64,000 bases of DNA. Source: Luidia sarsii (Eukaryota > Echinodermata > Asteroidea > Paxillosida > Luidiidae). Each line of letters opens with the position of its first letter. The first letter of the stretch is position 1. A program made the position numbers and the translations under genes. A model generated the notes under the pieces. That model made no database searches. It was not told where the DNA came from and saw only the letters and a list, made by a program, of their open reading frames with translations. Positions 45,451 to 59,100 of this stretch are shown one piece after another. The DNA lies in assembly GCA_949987565.1 (NCBI GenBank), contig OX465104.1:6336948-6400947 (forward strand), written 5' to 3'.

Positions 45451-47599
45451 AAAAAGAAAGAAAATCGTCTTCAAATCTTGCGATATCTTCATAGCTGTGT
45501 GTGCCTGCATAACTCATGAAAAATATGAAACTTTTGCTGAAATTAATGAAAGCCCCAAAGTGATCCAGTGTGTAACACATTTAAAAAAAAAAAAATCAAA
45601 ACTCGGATTTGTCTGATCTATGGTATACAGCACCACCGGTAACTAAAGTGTATGATATGAAATCAACTAACAGAGTTTATTTATGCAACATTATATAAAA
45701 CAAGCACGATGCGCAAATACAATCTACATTCCACATGATTGGGAGGGGGTAAGTTTGAGATGAACATAACCCGACAGCGTACCTATTATTACAAACAAGC
45801 TGCAGTACATAAATGCATTAGTAAATAAATAAATACTTACTTTATGAGCTCTTAAATTAATCACATTAATGTACCTTTTCATAAATCTTTATTATATATT
45901 GTTTTAATTATCTTGATGACTTTACATTGTTACCTACAAATACAATATTATTATTTTATTGACATTATAATTTATTGTATCTTTTCCTCCGGGGAGCCTG
46001 GGTGGACCTTACAATGGACGTTATTACGAAGCGGCGAAGCAATGACAAAGCACTGAGAAAGGCACCCTTATAGACTAGCGTACACCATTCGCAAAGTGGC
46101 CAATTTCCGGACATTCCCAATCATTTTGATAATTTTCTGACACATCAGGAAGTTTGAAATGGTATCAGGGATTCCGCGAAATGTTAGCCCTCGAAAATAT
46201 GCCGTTTTCGAGAAATGTGGAAATTTGTTGAATTTCCAACGATCGCTCCGTGGAACGATCGTTGGAACAATGAGTTGCTTTTACAAATACCGCCCTCTAT
46301 ATCTGAAAAAGTTAGCATTCAATTTTGTTTCCACGATGTCTCATGACGTGGTTGACCCGACACTTACGCTGGTGTGTAATTTGTATGCATACGTTGTGTT
46401 TGAAGTATGGAAGCGATTCTCTGAACTTCGCCAATGGTGAACCCTACCTTTAAATGTGCGGCCTGAAGGATGGACCAAATGAACTTCCTCCTTTTTTTGG
46501 CCTTTCGTTGAGGGCGCTCTTCTTAAAACGCCATTACGCCATTCGCCTGAGGTCTGTCGTTTAAAGGACCTCTCGGTCTTGAGCCGTATTTAGTCATGAA
46601 CTTAGGCGAGTCCCTTTAAACGCAAAGCAACCGGTTGGGTAGATCTTCGGCATAAACCAATCTCGTTGAAAAAAAATCAATTTCCCTATGAAGTATTGGC
46701 GTTAGAATCGGATTGGTTTATGTTTGCTAAAACTTCCAGTCTTTTTTTTTTACACTATAAAAAAGGTAGCTCCGCCAGGGAGAGAATGTAATTTTACATG
46801 TTCCGCGCCAAATACCAACTATATACACGCCACAACGTCTTAACCACGGGCAGGACTAGTGCGGGCCACGCCTTTTTGACGTAATGCCCAATTGACGCCC
46901 CATACCTACCTAGTGGCAGGCAATGCCCAATCTGCAGGTTCTGCCAATTTCGGGGCAACGCCCACAAAAATCAATTACAGAATCCACCTGTTTCGCCACG
47001 CTACAACAAAACAGACGGCTGGCTTAACCACTACTGCTATCACTGCATTGCTACAAGTGCTCGCCAACTCCACGATTCAACTCTTTAACGCCATGCTCAT
47101 GTACCGTGACAAATCATCATTTTATACTATTTCGCACCAGACTTTTAGATACGTAGTGGTTGTCGGAATCATCACCACTTGTCGAGGTGTGAAAAGGTTC
47201 TGGGATTTTCAAAGGTTGGTTTACTGGGAAGGGTGAGATTTCAGGGAAAGCTGTTCTCCTCTCCTTATTAACAACAATACATAAAGAAAGTGTGGAATTG
47301 TGTCTACTAGCATAGATTTTAAGAGGTGAAAATCAATTAACGGATGGTGTCAGGTCTAAGGTCAGGACATTCGCCTTTCACCACCGACTATCCGTTTACC
47401 TCTTGTTACCTTGGCCAAGTTACTGAACTCCATTCTTCTTTTTACTACAATGGGAACCGCAATGACCCCCTTTTGTCTGTAGCTGACACGGGAACTCTAC
47501 ATCACCTCGTTCTGTTTTTAGATTTGACATCTAACATTCTTGACTGTGACTTCAAATGGCTAGGCCTACTGTGACTTCAAATTGCTACCGTTAAATTTC
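45451..47599. other. intergenic, no firm gene
   Basis: AT-rich from 45600 to 45990. Plus-strand frames of 93 codons (46159-46440) and 114 codons (46892-47236) have ordinary amino-acid mixtures but no motif, homology I recognise or splice sites. They are left as uncalled. Confidence 0.35.
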
Positions 47600-48990
47600 A
47601 CGATGGCTAGCTATGACCGCCAACGTGGCCACCTTTGACCTCCAATATGGCTAGCTGTGAACTCCAACGTGGCTAGCTATAGACCTCCAACATAGCTAGC
47701 TGTGACCTCCAACATGGCTAGCTATGACCTCCAACGTGGCAACCTGTGACCTCTTACATGGCTAGCTGTGACCTCCAACATGGCTAGCTATGACCTCCAA
47801 CATGGCTAGCTATGACCTCCAACATGGCTAGCTATGAACTCCAACGTGGCCACCTGTGACCTCTAACTTGGCTAGCTATGACCTCAAACGTGGCCACCTG
47901 TGACCTCTAACTTGGCTAGCTATGACCTCAAACGTGGCCACCTGTGACCTCCATCATGGCTAGCTGTGAACTCCAACATGGCTCCCTGTGACTTCTAACT
48001 TGGCTAGCTATGACCTCCAACATATCTATAGTAGTGATCTCCGACATTATGGCAAGTCTTGACCTCCAGCGTGTTAGCGTGACCTCCAACATGGCTCCCT
48101 GTGACCTCCAACATAGCTAGCTGTGACCTCCAACATGGCTCCCTGTGACCTCCAACATAGCTAGCTGTGACCTCCAACATGGCTCCCTGTGACCTCCAAC
48201 ATAGCTAGCTGTGACCTCCAACATGGCCAGGTTTGACCTCCAATATAGGTAGCTGCATGTATGACCTCCAGCATGGCTAGCGTGACCTCCAACATGGCTA
48301 GCTGTGACCTCCACATGGCTAGCTGTGACCTCTAACATGGCTAGCTGTGACCTCCAACATGGCTAGCTATGACCTCCAACAAGGCTAGTTGTGATCCCAA
48401 CATGGCTTGCTATGACTTCCAACATGGCTAGTTGTAATCCTCAACCTTGGTAGCTGTGACCTCCAACATGGCTAGCAGTAGGCTATGAGCGATGACCTCC
48501 AACATGGCCAGGTGACCTCCAATATAGCTAGCTGCATGTATGACCTCCAAAATGGCTAGCTGTGAGATCTAACATTGGTAGCTGTGTCAGACCTACAGCA
48601 TAAGCAACTGTGACCTCCAACATGGCTAGCTGTAGGCTACGTAGCGATGACCTCCAACATGGCCAGGTGACCTCCAATATAGCTAGCTGCATGTATGACC
48701 TCCAAGATGGCTAGCTGTGAGATCTAACATTGGTACCTGTGATCTACAGCATAAGCAGCTGTGACCTCCTGCATGGCCAGCTGTGACCTCCAACATGGCC
48801 AGCTGTGACCTCCAACATGGCCAGCTGTGACCTCCAACATGGCCAGCTGTGACCTCCAACATGGCTAGCTGTAACCTCCATCATGACCAGCTGTGACCTC
48901 CAACATGGCCAGCTGTGACCTCCATCATGACCAGCTGTGACCTCCAACATGGCCAGCTGTGACCTCCAACATGGCTCTCTGTGACATCCA
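47600..48990 (+). repeat. 22-bp minisatellite (TGACCTCCAACATGGCTAGC), 1.4 kb
   Basis: About 60 units of a 22-bp sequence contain TGACCTCCAACATGGCTAGC or the variants CATGGCCAGC and CATAGCTAGC. Copies from 48770 to 48960 are almost identical; the left side is more diverged. Minus-strand frames read MLEVTAGHVGGHS-like repeats, which are artefacts of the array. Confidence 0.92.
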
Positions 48991-49954
48991 ACAGTTAAAG
49001 CATCAACTCAGTTTGGCATCAACTCTCTTCAAATGAGATGGAGTGCAAACCTTGATAACTAAGAACAAACCCTAACACTCAACTCTATAAAACTAAACAT
49101 CTCCTTCATTCAACCCATACAAGGAAATACACACCCAAACATCCTATTAGCAATGTCTAAAGAACTGACTGAGTTTCTGTATACACTGTCACTGGACATA
49201 TACATTGCTAATTTCCTAGCCTTGATTGCCTGAGTTGTTGAAGAAGTCTAGAAACCTTGGAAGAATTGTCTCAGGTGCTGAAGAAACAGAACAGCCATGT
49301 AGTTGAACGTAACGTGACTGAATACAACATCCTGATGGGAATAACAGAGAAAGGATGCATATTAATCCCTACAAATGAGGCACATTGGAACTGAGTTTGT
49401 GCAGTCACTCTCAGGAAAAAAACCCTTCACAGTCTCCTTGGCTCTTCCTCGACTTTCTCGTCTTTTTTTTGTTTTCATCACCATCAGAGGTAACAATTCA
49501 CGCTGACAACATGTAAGTATAACAAGTATTACCGAGAAGCAAACAGCAAAACCAATTTGAGTATGTCTACAGCACACTGTGACAGAGTCTGTCACGGAAC
49601 ACAGGAAATCATCTCCTTTGATTTGTCAGACCAAAAAAAAAAAAAAAAAAAAAAAAAATCCTCTGCTCAGGCATTTCAGAATAGGCTGCGAGAACAATCA
49701 CTACCTCGCCTCAAAAATTGACACCCACAAAATAAAGCAGAGACCAACACTGCCGACCTATGACAAAACAATCGCAGGGTCTCTGTTGCTGGAAAGCCTC
49801 AACTGGGACAAAAATCGCCCAGGATAAAGACACTGGTATAAATACAATTTTTTTTTTAGTTTTACTTTTGTTTGCGATTTTTTTTTTTTTTTTTTTTTTA
49901 CAAACCGCAGTGGAAGCCTCATCACAGAGCAGAAAGGTGAGCGGTGGCCGGCTG

Positions 49955-50190
49955 CTATACGGACGACTTGTAAAATATGTTCCAGAATATGACAAAGATG
50001 ATGAAGCCGATGTAGAGGACCGTCAGGACCCACAGGGTCAGCCGCTCGTGAAGTCTCTGGTCGTAGTTGCGGACGACGAAGAGGCCGATGGTCAGTCCGA
50101 TGGCCACGCCCATCAGGTGGGCGATAAAGGAGGTGGCTGTCTTCAGACCCGAGCACCGTCGGTACACGGCCAGGCCAAAGTCGAGACTCA
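49955..50190 (-). CDS. RHBDL: rhomboid gene last exon (catalytic histidine, C-terminus)
   Basis: Phase 1 start after CAACAAAG. It encodes SLDFGLAVYRRCSG, TSFIAHLMGVAIGLTIGLFV with the catalytic His, VRNYDQRLHERLTLW and the last membrane helix, then the stop. The downstream side (plus 49634-49900) holds A and T homopolymers that may be 3' UTR or old polyA-tailed insertions. Confidence 0.95.
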
Positions 50191-53100
50191 CTTTGTTGAG
50201 AGATGGGGGGGGGGGAGAGAGACAGACAGTTAAAGAAATCAGTCACCTGATGAAAATAGGACCAATTCAACCTTGGTTTACTGACATCAGTCAATTGTTG
50301 CAAATTGGTTGCTGACTTGCATGTTAATGGCCCAAATGCAAAAAAAAAAAAAAAACAGTGGGAAGAGCAAGTAGTATGGCAGAGATTAAAGGAGGGGTGA
50401 TCAAAGGGATGAGTGATGGATGTTTGATTTCTCAAAAGCTTTGAGAGCCTGATGATGCTTTGATCCTTGTAGGACCTTCCTCACAGACAGGAGCGAGGTC
50501 TGGGTCCTGCTAGGATGGAAACCCCAGGCCCTCTAAACGTTTGAGAAATATAACTTCCTCCACTCATCCAGTTGAAATTCCCTCCTTGAATCTCTGTCCT
50601 ACTGCTCGCCCTCCTCCCTCTCATCTCACCCTTGTCGTTCTTCCATTGTCAATCTTCTGTCATCTGCATCTCATAACTTCTAATCTTCCTAATTTTTTTT
50701 GTCCTTGTGATCTTTCAGAAAGGTCCTGCTTGGATCCAATTGGCAGGCCCTTTTTGCAATCTTAGTCATGCAAGTTTTGAAGCCCTACTTGAAATGAAAA
50801 TCCAGTATGTATGGTATTCTTTAAAAAATCCAAGCAGGACACTTTTTTTAAGGCAAAAGAGAAAGGTCTAGCAGAGACTGAAATGTCAGGTCCTGTAAGT
50901 TTTTGAGATTTGGTATTAAGGCAGTAAGCACATTGCAAAAATTGTGTATATTATTATTACACCTCAGTATACATTAACATACTGTAATGTGCAAACAATT
51001 TGCCAACTGCTTATTACTGACTAAAATGACCAAAAAGCGAATATCAAAAATTAGGAGGGCCTGATGTATTGATCCTAGCAGGACCATTTTGCAGCGGCAA
51101 CAATTGTGCTACTGTGGGACTTTGACTGTGGACGATCAAGGGATAGCATGCTGCAACTTGATACAGTGAATGAACTTTGGATTAGAGAAGTCCAGTGATT
51201 TGGGGCTGAGATCCTGGTTTAACCCAGCGCAGAGGTTCGGGACTATTCACTTACCTAAGGCTAAAATAACACCCACACGGACTGCTCCTATCTTCATCTC
51301 AGAAAAATTCTGTCGTAGGAAAAAAGAGAAAAGATTAAAAAACAGGCAGCTGAGAGTGTGTCTCTTGTGGGCAAGGCCAATTTTCACAGAGCCGCTGAAG
51401 CAAGAAAAACAGCTATGCATGAAAATGGTTCCTTGAGTAAACAAGACTGTCGACCAAATTTCACTTGATGCTTTTTGTACTGGACTTTGTGTTCTAAAAT
51501 TGGGTGCTTAGCATAAGATACAAGTGGATTGACACTGACAGGAAAGATCCCCATGTTCTAGCTCATTCCACATCACCTATAAGCAACGATGGTGGTTGGA
51601 ATCCAGCAGTCTCCTGATGACAAGCAGAGTGCCATTGAGTTACCATTGAGTTACCGGCTCTTTTCAGAGCCACACTCCACCTCAAAAGAGATGACTCATG
51701 TGGTCCCACTACAAACTTTCCACTTTCCAACCTGTGGTCGATTTCATGAAACTCATCGTAACTTACGATCAATTGCAAGACGATGAGCCTACATGTACGC
51801 ACAGAAACCATACGGCCGGTAAACACTTATGATGAGTTATCCATCGTTAGTTGATGGGTTATCGCATCGTAAGGCTTTGTGAAATCCACCCCTGATTTTC
51901 TTCGGGATTTCATGCTCATGCAAAGTTTGGTGCTTAAAGGGATAACACAACATTGGTCGAGGTCAAAGAATAGCATCGATACATTGTCTGATCCAACATA
52001 TGCATGAACTATAACACCAGCTCAATCTGCCAACCGAGTCTCGAGAAAAAAGTGAAAAACCGCTTCATTTGTTTCACGAAAATGTAGCATTCAATGAATT
52101 ATTCCGAGAAAAAAAAACCGTTTAGATCTAGGGGTGAGATGTAAACAATTTCTTTATTTTTTTCTAAAAAATAACAGTATTTTAAACAGAAATATTCAAT
52201 GCGAGGTTTCTACTATAACCATCTTCAAGTTTCATGTAAATCTGTGAACATGTATGTGTTTCGATCATACCAATGTTGTGTATGGGCTTTAAGCAGCTCC
52301 ATGAAATCAGCCCCAGGTCTTTGGAATGGAAAGTCCCCTAGGAGTGCTTACCAACAAAACATTTGCAAGGTGTGCTGACAACAGAGCGTAGGAGCCTGCT
52401 GAAGCACCGCATACAAAAGCTGCCCTGTCCACGACCGAGGACCCCATGGACCCTGAGGAGAAGGAAAGCAGATAAAAAAGAGGAATTAAGGAAAAGGAAA
52501 GCAGATAAAGAAGAGGAATTAAGGACAAGGAAAGCAGATAAAAAAGAGGAATTAAGGAAAAGGAAAGCAGATAAAAAAGAGGAATTAAGGAAAGGAAAGC
52601 AGATAAAAAAGAGGAATTAAGGAAAAGGAAAGCAGATAAAAAAGAGGATTTAAGGAAAAGGAAAGCAGATAAAAAAGAGCAATTAAGGAAAAGGAAAGCA
52701 GATAAAAAAGAGGAATCAAGGAAAAGGAAAGCAGATAAAAAAGAGGAATTAAGGAAAAGGAAAGCAGATAAAAAAGAGGAATTGAGGAAAAGGAAAGCAG
52801 ATAAAAAAGAGGAATTAAGGAAAAGGAAAGCAGATAAAAAAGAGGAATTAAGGAAAAGGAAAGCAGATAAAAAAAGAGGAATTAAGGAAAAGGAAAGCAG
52901 ATAAAAAAGAGGAATTAATGAAAAAGAAAGCAGATAAGAATGAGGAATTAAGGAAAAGGAAAGCAGATAAAAAAGAGGAATTAAGGAAATGGACAAGCAG
53001 ATAAAAGTGCTACATGTACATCTGTTATTTTCTATTGCAAACCAGTCCCATAGGCCTTTTGGTTCAAATCCAAGGGCCTATGGTTTCAATCTAACTGAGG

Positions 53101-56100
53101 TCTCTTAAAGGAAGAGGTGTGGTTCTGAAAAGAACCTGAGTGGTAACTCGACGTTTCGACCAGTATGCTCTGGCCATCATCACCTTCACATTATATTATA
53201 TTACCTTCCTATATTGATTCACCCACCATGCAAAGCCTTAAGTCTTATTTAATCTAACTGAGATACACATTCAGTGAGTTTTTGCCCCTGCTCGACATGA
53301 TAAACCCTGAGTGCTCAGTGCTTTTCCCCATGCCTGATGAAAATATTTCAGGCAGCTCGGGCGGGATTCGAACTCGCGACTCCCGATTACTAGTACGGGC
53401 AAAGCACTGAGCACTCAGTGTTTATCACATCGAGCAAGGGCAAAACCTCATTGAATTACACTCTCCTCGACATAAATATCATGTTATGTCTATGATGAGA
53501 TACACATCATTTGGACATCTGACAAATGGCAAAAGAATACTTGGATTCTACTGAGACTTTCACCCGAGACATCTGTTTTTGAGTACTAGCAGATAGACAA
53601 CGAAAAAAACACTTGAATCCACCACGCAGATAACTTATACTATAGGTTAAACAAACAAAGAAAAGATTGACTGGGAACTTTTGAACAAATTTGGCGAAGA
53701 AAACTTTGACTGGAACGGGACTTGAAACGGAGACCTCTGGATTAAGGTACTAGGGGTGGATTTCACAAAACCTTACGATGCATCGTAACTCAACTTAGGA
53801 TGGATAACCCATCGTAAATTGTGATGCAACATATGGTTTCTGTACATTGCTCATCGTCTTGCGATTGATCGTAAGAAGTTACGATGGGTTTGGTGAAATC
53901 GACCGCAGTGCTCTTACCATCTGAGCTACCCAGCCCTTAGATGGTGGGCTTCCCAAACAGTCAACTAGTGTTTGCCGGTGTGGGGTTGCCAGTCAGAAAC
54001 ATGTAATCAAAAACTGCTATAAATATATTTCAAGGGATCGTGTCCCCGTTTTCATCCAACAACCAATTGCTGTACATGTACGGCTATACAGCAATTCGGG
54101 GATCAGACAAAGCGGATTCAGCTTTTTTTCAATTTGAGTCAAACAAATAAGGAAAAAAAACTGAGAGGGAACTTTTGAGCAATAAAAAAACCCAAAAATT
54201 GTGAAAATGCTGACAGAGTGACAGTATAAACAATGACCCAAGAAGTGAAGATTATGAATAGGGAAGGGACACAGACCCCACTGTTGAACAGATAGAGACG
54301 TTCTTGAAGCCATTACCTGCTGCTACTGCTGAAAAGTACAGGCTCCCTATTCTCCTGGAACCGTGGACCATCTCCAGGGCAACGCCAAGTAACACTTGCA
54401 CAGCTAGGTTAAAAAGAAGATGCTCAATGCTGGTGGTAGAGAAGAGAGACAGTCGGCCATGAAACTCTGTTTCCACGATGTTAACCACAGCAAGAAGATT
54501 GCCTGGGATGCCTTGAATTAGGGATAGTGGGGTGGATTTGACAAAGCCTTACAATGCATCGTAATCCAACTTACGATGGATAACCCATTGTAAGTTGTGA
54601 TAGGTCGTGTGGTATCTGTGCATCGCTTAGGGGTGGGGTGGATTTGACAAAGCCTTACAATGCATCGTAAACCAACTTACGATGGATAACCCATCATAAG
54701 TTGTGATAGGTCGTGTGGTATCTGTGCATCGCTCAGGAGTGGGATGGATTTGACAAAGCCTTACAATGTATCTTAACCCAACTTACGATGGATAACCCAT
54801 TGTAAGTTTTGATAGGTCGTGTGGTATCTGTGCATCGCTCAGGAGTGGGATGGATTTGACAAAGCCTTACATTGTATCGTAACCTAACTTACGATGGATA
54901 ACCCATCGTTAGTTGTGATAGGTCGTGTGGTATCTTTGCATCGCTCATCGTCTTGCGATTGATAGCAAGTTACGATGAGTTTAGTGAAATTGACTCCTGG
55001 AGTGGAAGGCACTTATGATGCAATTGTATTACAACTTACGATGGATAACCCATCGTAAGTTGTGATAGGCTGTGTGGTATCTGTGCATCGCTCATTGTCT
55101 TGCGATTGATTGTAAGTTATGATGAGTTTGGTGAAATCGACTCATGGAGTGCAAGGCACAACCGTCTCATGATGAAATTGTATCACAACTTACGATGGAT
55201 GACCCATCGTAAGTTGTGATACATGTAGGTCATAGGGTTTGCATGCATTGCTCATGGTCTTGTCATTTATCACACGTTGTGATGAGTTTGATCAAATTGA
55301 CCACGTACTGGCCTCATTTTCTTTGAATGAATAAGCCGAAGACCAGATGTACTAGTACTGGCCTTATGATCCATCGCATCTCACGTTACAATAGATAACG
55401 GAGCCTAATTAGTTGTGATAGGCAATACAGTGTCTGTGCATTGCTCATCTTCTTCGGATCAGTTTAAGTAACGATGAGCTTGAATCGCTCGATGATGCTT
55501 CATCAATGAGGTTTTGCCCTTGCTTGACGTGATAAACACTGAATGCTCAGTGCTTGGCCCGGTGCCTGATAAAAATATTTCAGGCAGCTCGGGCGAGATT
55601 CGTTGCCGCGACTCTAGTACGGCCGTCAAGGGCAAAACCTCATTGAATTACATTCTCCTTGACGCAAACATCATGACATATCTATGATGATGCTTCATCA
55701 ACACAACTGAGAAAAAAACCTTCACCCGCCACGTTTCTACACACCGAGCCCTCCTCCGGCAACTTACCCTCCGTGTATAAAAATATATGTAGCAAATCTC
55801 CAAAACTGAATCTTTTTGTCGGGATTAAAGATGATCCAGCTGTCCTTGGGGACTGGACCCGTCCAGAAGTCGGCCAGGGTCGTGTTCACGTCGCTACGGA
55901 CCGTGTTGACCCCAACGCCAATGTAGAAGCCAAGCTACTGAAGACAGGGAGAACAATGGCATAGCGGGTTGGTAAGAGCAGGGCCAAGGGCGAGGCTCGT
56001 TGGTCAATACCCACAATCTCATGAATGATACATGTAAATGTCAGAACGGATGTCGGATATCGACAGGGAGATCTGTTTGAAACGTGATAGTTTGATTGTG

Positions 56101-59100
56101 GCATAGAGATAACCAACAAATTTGACGCCAATGGCATTACTGAGAGGAGTCTGAATGATTCCTAATAAAGTTATCCAGTGCAGTTTAAATATCCCCTAAT
56201 TTGCTCAAAAATTTTCTCATAGGCAATTTGGATATGCACTGAATGACAACACCTAGGAACAATTTCTACTTAATGGTTTCCACTGAAGTTTTTGAATTGA
56301 GTTCAGACACCTCCTCAACTGCTTGGAATATGTGGCAAACTTTTGGAAAGGTGCTAAATTGAAAATGCTATGACCAGAGTTTACAGTCAAGAAGTGTGGA
56401 TGGAAAATTAATTCAATGACGAGACTTCTAGATTCATCTGATTATGCATCGGAAAGGAATTTCAGGGCTGTCTTAATGGCAGTCCTCTGGGAGATGGATG
56501 GGACACTACATGCGGAAGCCATTCAGTTAAAGAGCAATGGATGTGGATTTCATTTGTACAGTATCTGCCGTCCGAGTTTACACAAGCAGAAGCATATCGC
56601 TTCGTGATGACTGGCAGAGTTTAAAAACTAGTGAAGGGCCTGACGTTTCGATCCTAGCAGAACCTGCTTGGATCGAAACGTTAGGCTCTTTACATTTTTT
56701 ATATTTGAATTTTGGTCATATAAGTCAGTAAGCAGTTTGCGGCATTTTTTGTTTATATGATTCTAAGTGGTAGTGTTTGTGTTTTTGTAGTGTGCCATGT
56801 AGAAAAAGACGCAATATAATAACACATTACAGTTTTTTGCCAATGATTTCAGAAAAGAAAAAAAGGCACTGACAAGAACATCCGGAAAGAAGATCAATTT
56901 CAAATCTGATGTATTCCTTGTATTCCAATCTCAGCAGAGGCATTCTGAAAGGGAAGATCTGGGAAAGATCCTCCGGCCTACTGAAGGATCAAAATGCTAC
57001 ATGTAGACCTTCTGAGTTCCTGAGAACACCATGAGATGCGCATTAGAGCATGAGATTCCCTTCATCATGAATCTGTGGATATGATCACTGACTCATCAGG
57101 TCAGTCAACCAAAGGTTCCCCAAGCAAAGGAGGAGGAGGGGGGGGGGGCTTGAATTCACACCTCATCCCCTCAGGAAGATAGGAGGGGGGGGAATCTTAA
57201 GAGTGCTGATTCTCTTCCCTCCATTCATGCCTTGCCTTTTTTTTTTCCTACTCCAGAACAGGGCTTTTCCACAAATCAATAACCTCTGCAAGGAAAACAT
57301 TGACTGATCCTACAACCATTGAAAGTGGTCACAGAGGGCCGTGTGTCACACGCCATTGCTTGAATTAGAAATTCATTTCATGTGACCGTATGTATGCGTC
57401 AAGAGCTTAGAGTGCTCAGAGATCATCATTCATTTTTGAATGTTATCATTTGAAATGCTGTACAGTCAAAAAAAAAAAAGAAGGTCCATGTACCGTACAT
57501 GTACATGTACATACATACAGAAAAGTATTTTTAGTTTGGAGAGTGATTGTTAAGAAACTACTTTTATGTGAAATTTGCAATCTGAAAAGGGGCAAAGAAA
57601 GTTTGAGTTGACCAGATTTGAACCTCAGCTCATGATCACTACCATGTACAGGTCTACAATGTACATGCATAATGTATGCTCTCAATTTTTCTAGCTGTAT
57701 ACTGCCATACATGTGTACATGGCTAACATGGCTAATAACTTCAACCAACAGCCAGAAATGAAAAACAAAACCAAAACAATTTGAGCCTATGTTTGTCCCA
57801 GTTTGCTGAATATTAGCATATTACTGAAATGGAAAAACATGTACACATGTACATATATGATAAAAAAACTATGTGCATAATTTCTAAGGTGTATTCAAAA
57901 TGATTTGCATTACTGAAATGGAAATACATGTACACATGTATGATAGAAAAAAACTATGTGCTTAATTTCTAAGGTGTATTCAAAATGATTTGCATTTACT
58001 GAAATGGAAATACATGTACACATGTATGATAGAAAAAAACTATCTGGTTAATTTCTAAGGTGTATTCAAAATGATTTGCATTACTGAAATGGAAATACAT
58101 GTACACATGTATGATAGAAAAAACTATGTGCTTAATTGCTAAGGTGTATTCCAAATGATTTGCCTGGATGTTTTCAATGGGACATCAAGCTAACAGTTTT
58201 TCCAGCGTGCTTATTTCGGGCGAGCCAGTATCATCTTCATTGAGGATCCACTGCCGCATGCTCCCAGAGGATTTCAAAGCCTTCCATATCACACCTCCCT
58301 GTGCCAGTCTGTGTCACTAATGCGCCAGTCTCTCACACGTTGATGCCCGGTGCACAGACGTTAAAGGGATTTTCGCTGGCCGGAGTTCACAGATCTGACA
58401 GTGTGCGGATCCAACTGCGAAGTATAAGGCAGTGTGTCGAATGATGCTTTGTCCAACTTGCAATCTCTTCACAGCTAGGCATGGTGATGAACATGTACAT
58501 TGTATTCTCCCATACTAATCTGCCTTGGTGCAGAAACTCTCTTAACAAGGGGCTTGAATCTGAATTAGGAATTGATGATAGTTCTGATTGATGATGTACG
58601 TTCATGAGATCAAGGTGGAGAGCGTTTATTTAATGCAAAGAAATCTTGCTTAAGGTTTGATGTCATGCTAGACTGCCTATATAAAGTGTCGCAGTAAGAC
58701 GATATCATGATTGGAAAGTGATGCTGGGGTGCGCTTAAGGATTGCTAACTTTGGAAGCAGACCGCTTCTAGAAGGACCTTTCTCATCAGTAGGACCATCC
58801 TCAAAGGCAGAGAACGGTCCTGCTAGGATCGCAACATCAGGCCGTATGAAGATTTAACCGATGGCAAGGAAGGCACTTGTTATTCAACTTCAATTGCAAC
58901 ACTTTCACCGATCTTCTAAAAAAAAAAATCTTTGAAACACTAACATCATCTCTTGAGTTCTCTTCTCTCACCTCAACACAGCTGATAGTTAGCATGAAAA
59001 TGGGAGGAAGACACCAGACAAAGTTGCTGCAGAAGTTCCTGCGGTCGTCGTCACTGGTCAGCACCTCGTCGGCGACCAGCTTGAGGAAGCGCTCGCGGTA

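Noticed and set aside
46892..47236. 114-codon plus-strand frame
   Set aside because: No domain, no signal of codon bias, no splice context; length is compatible with chance.
26344..49000. CRISPR-like direct repeats
   Set aside because: The arrays have no unique spacers and the sequence is animal, so these are minisatellites.
52363..52620. Plus-strand frame reading KADKKEELRKR repeats
   Set aside because: The 33-bp unit is a multiple of three, so a frame stays open by chance; the gene here is on the minus strand and its exon E overlaps the start.
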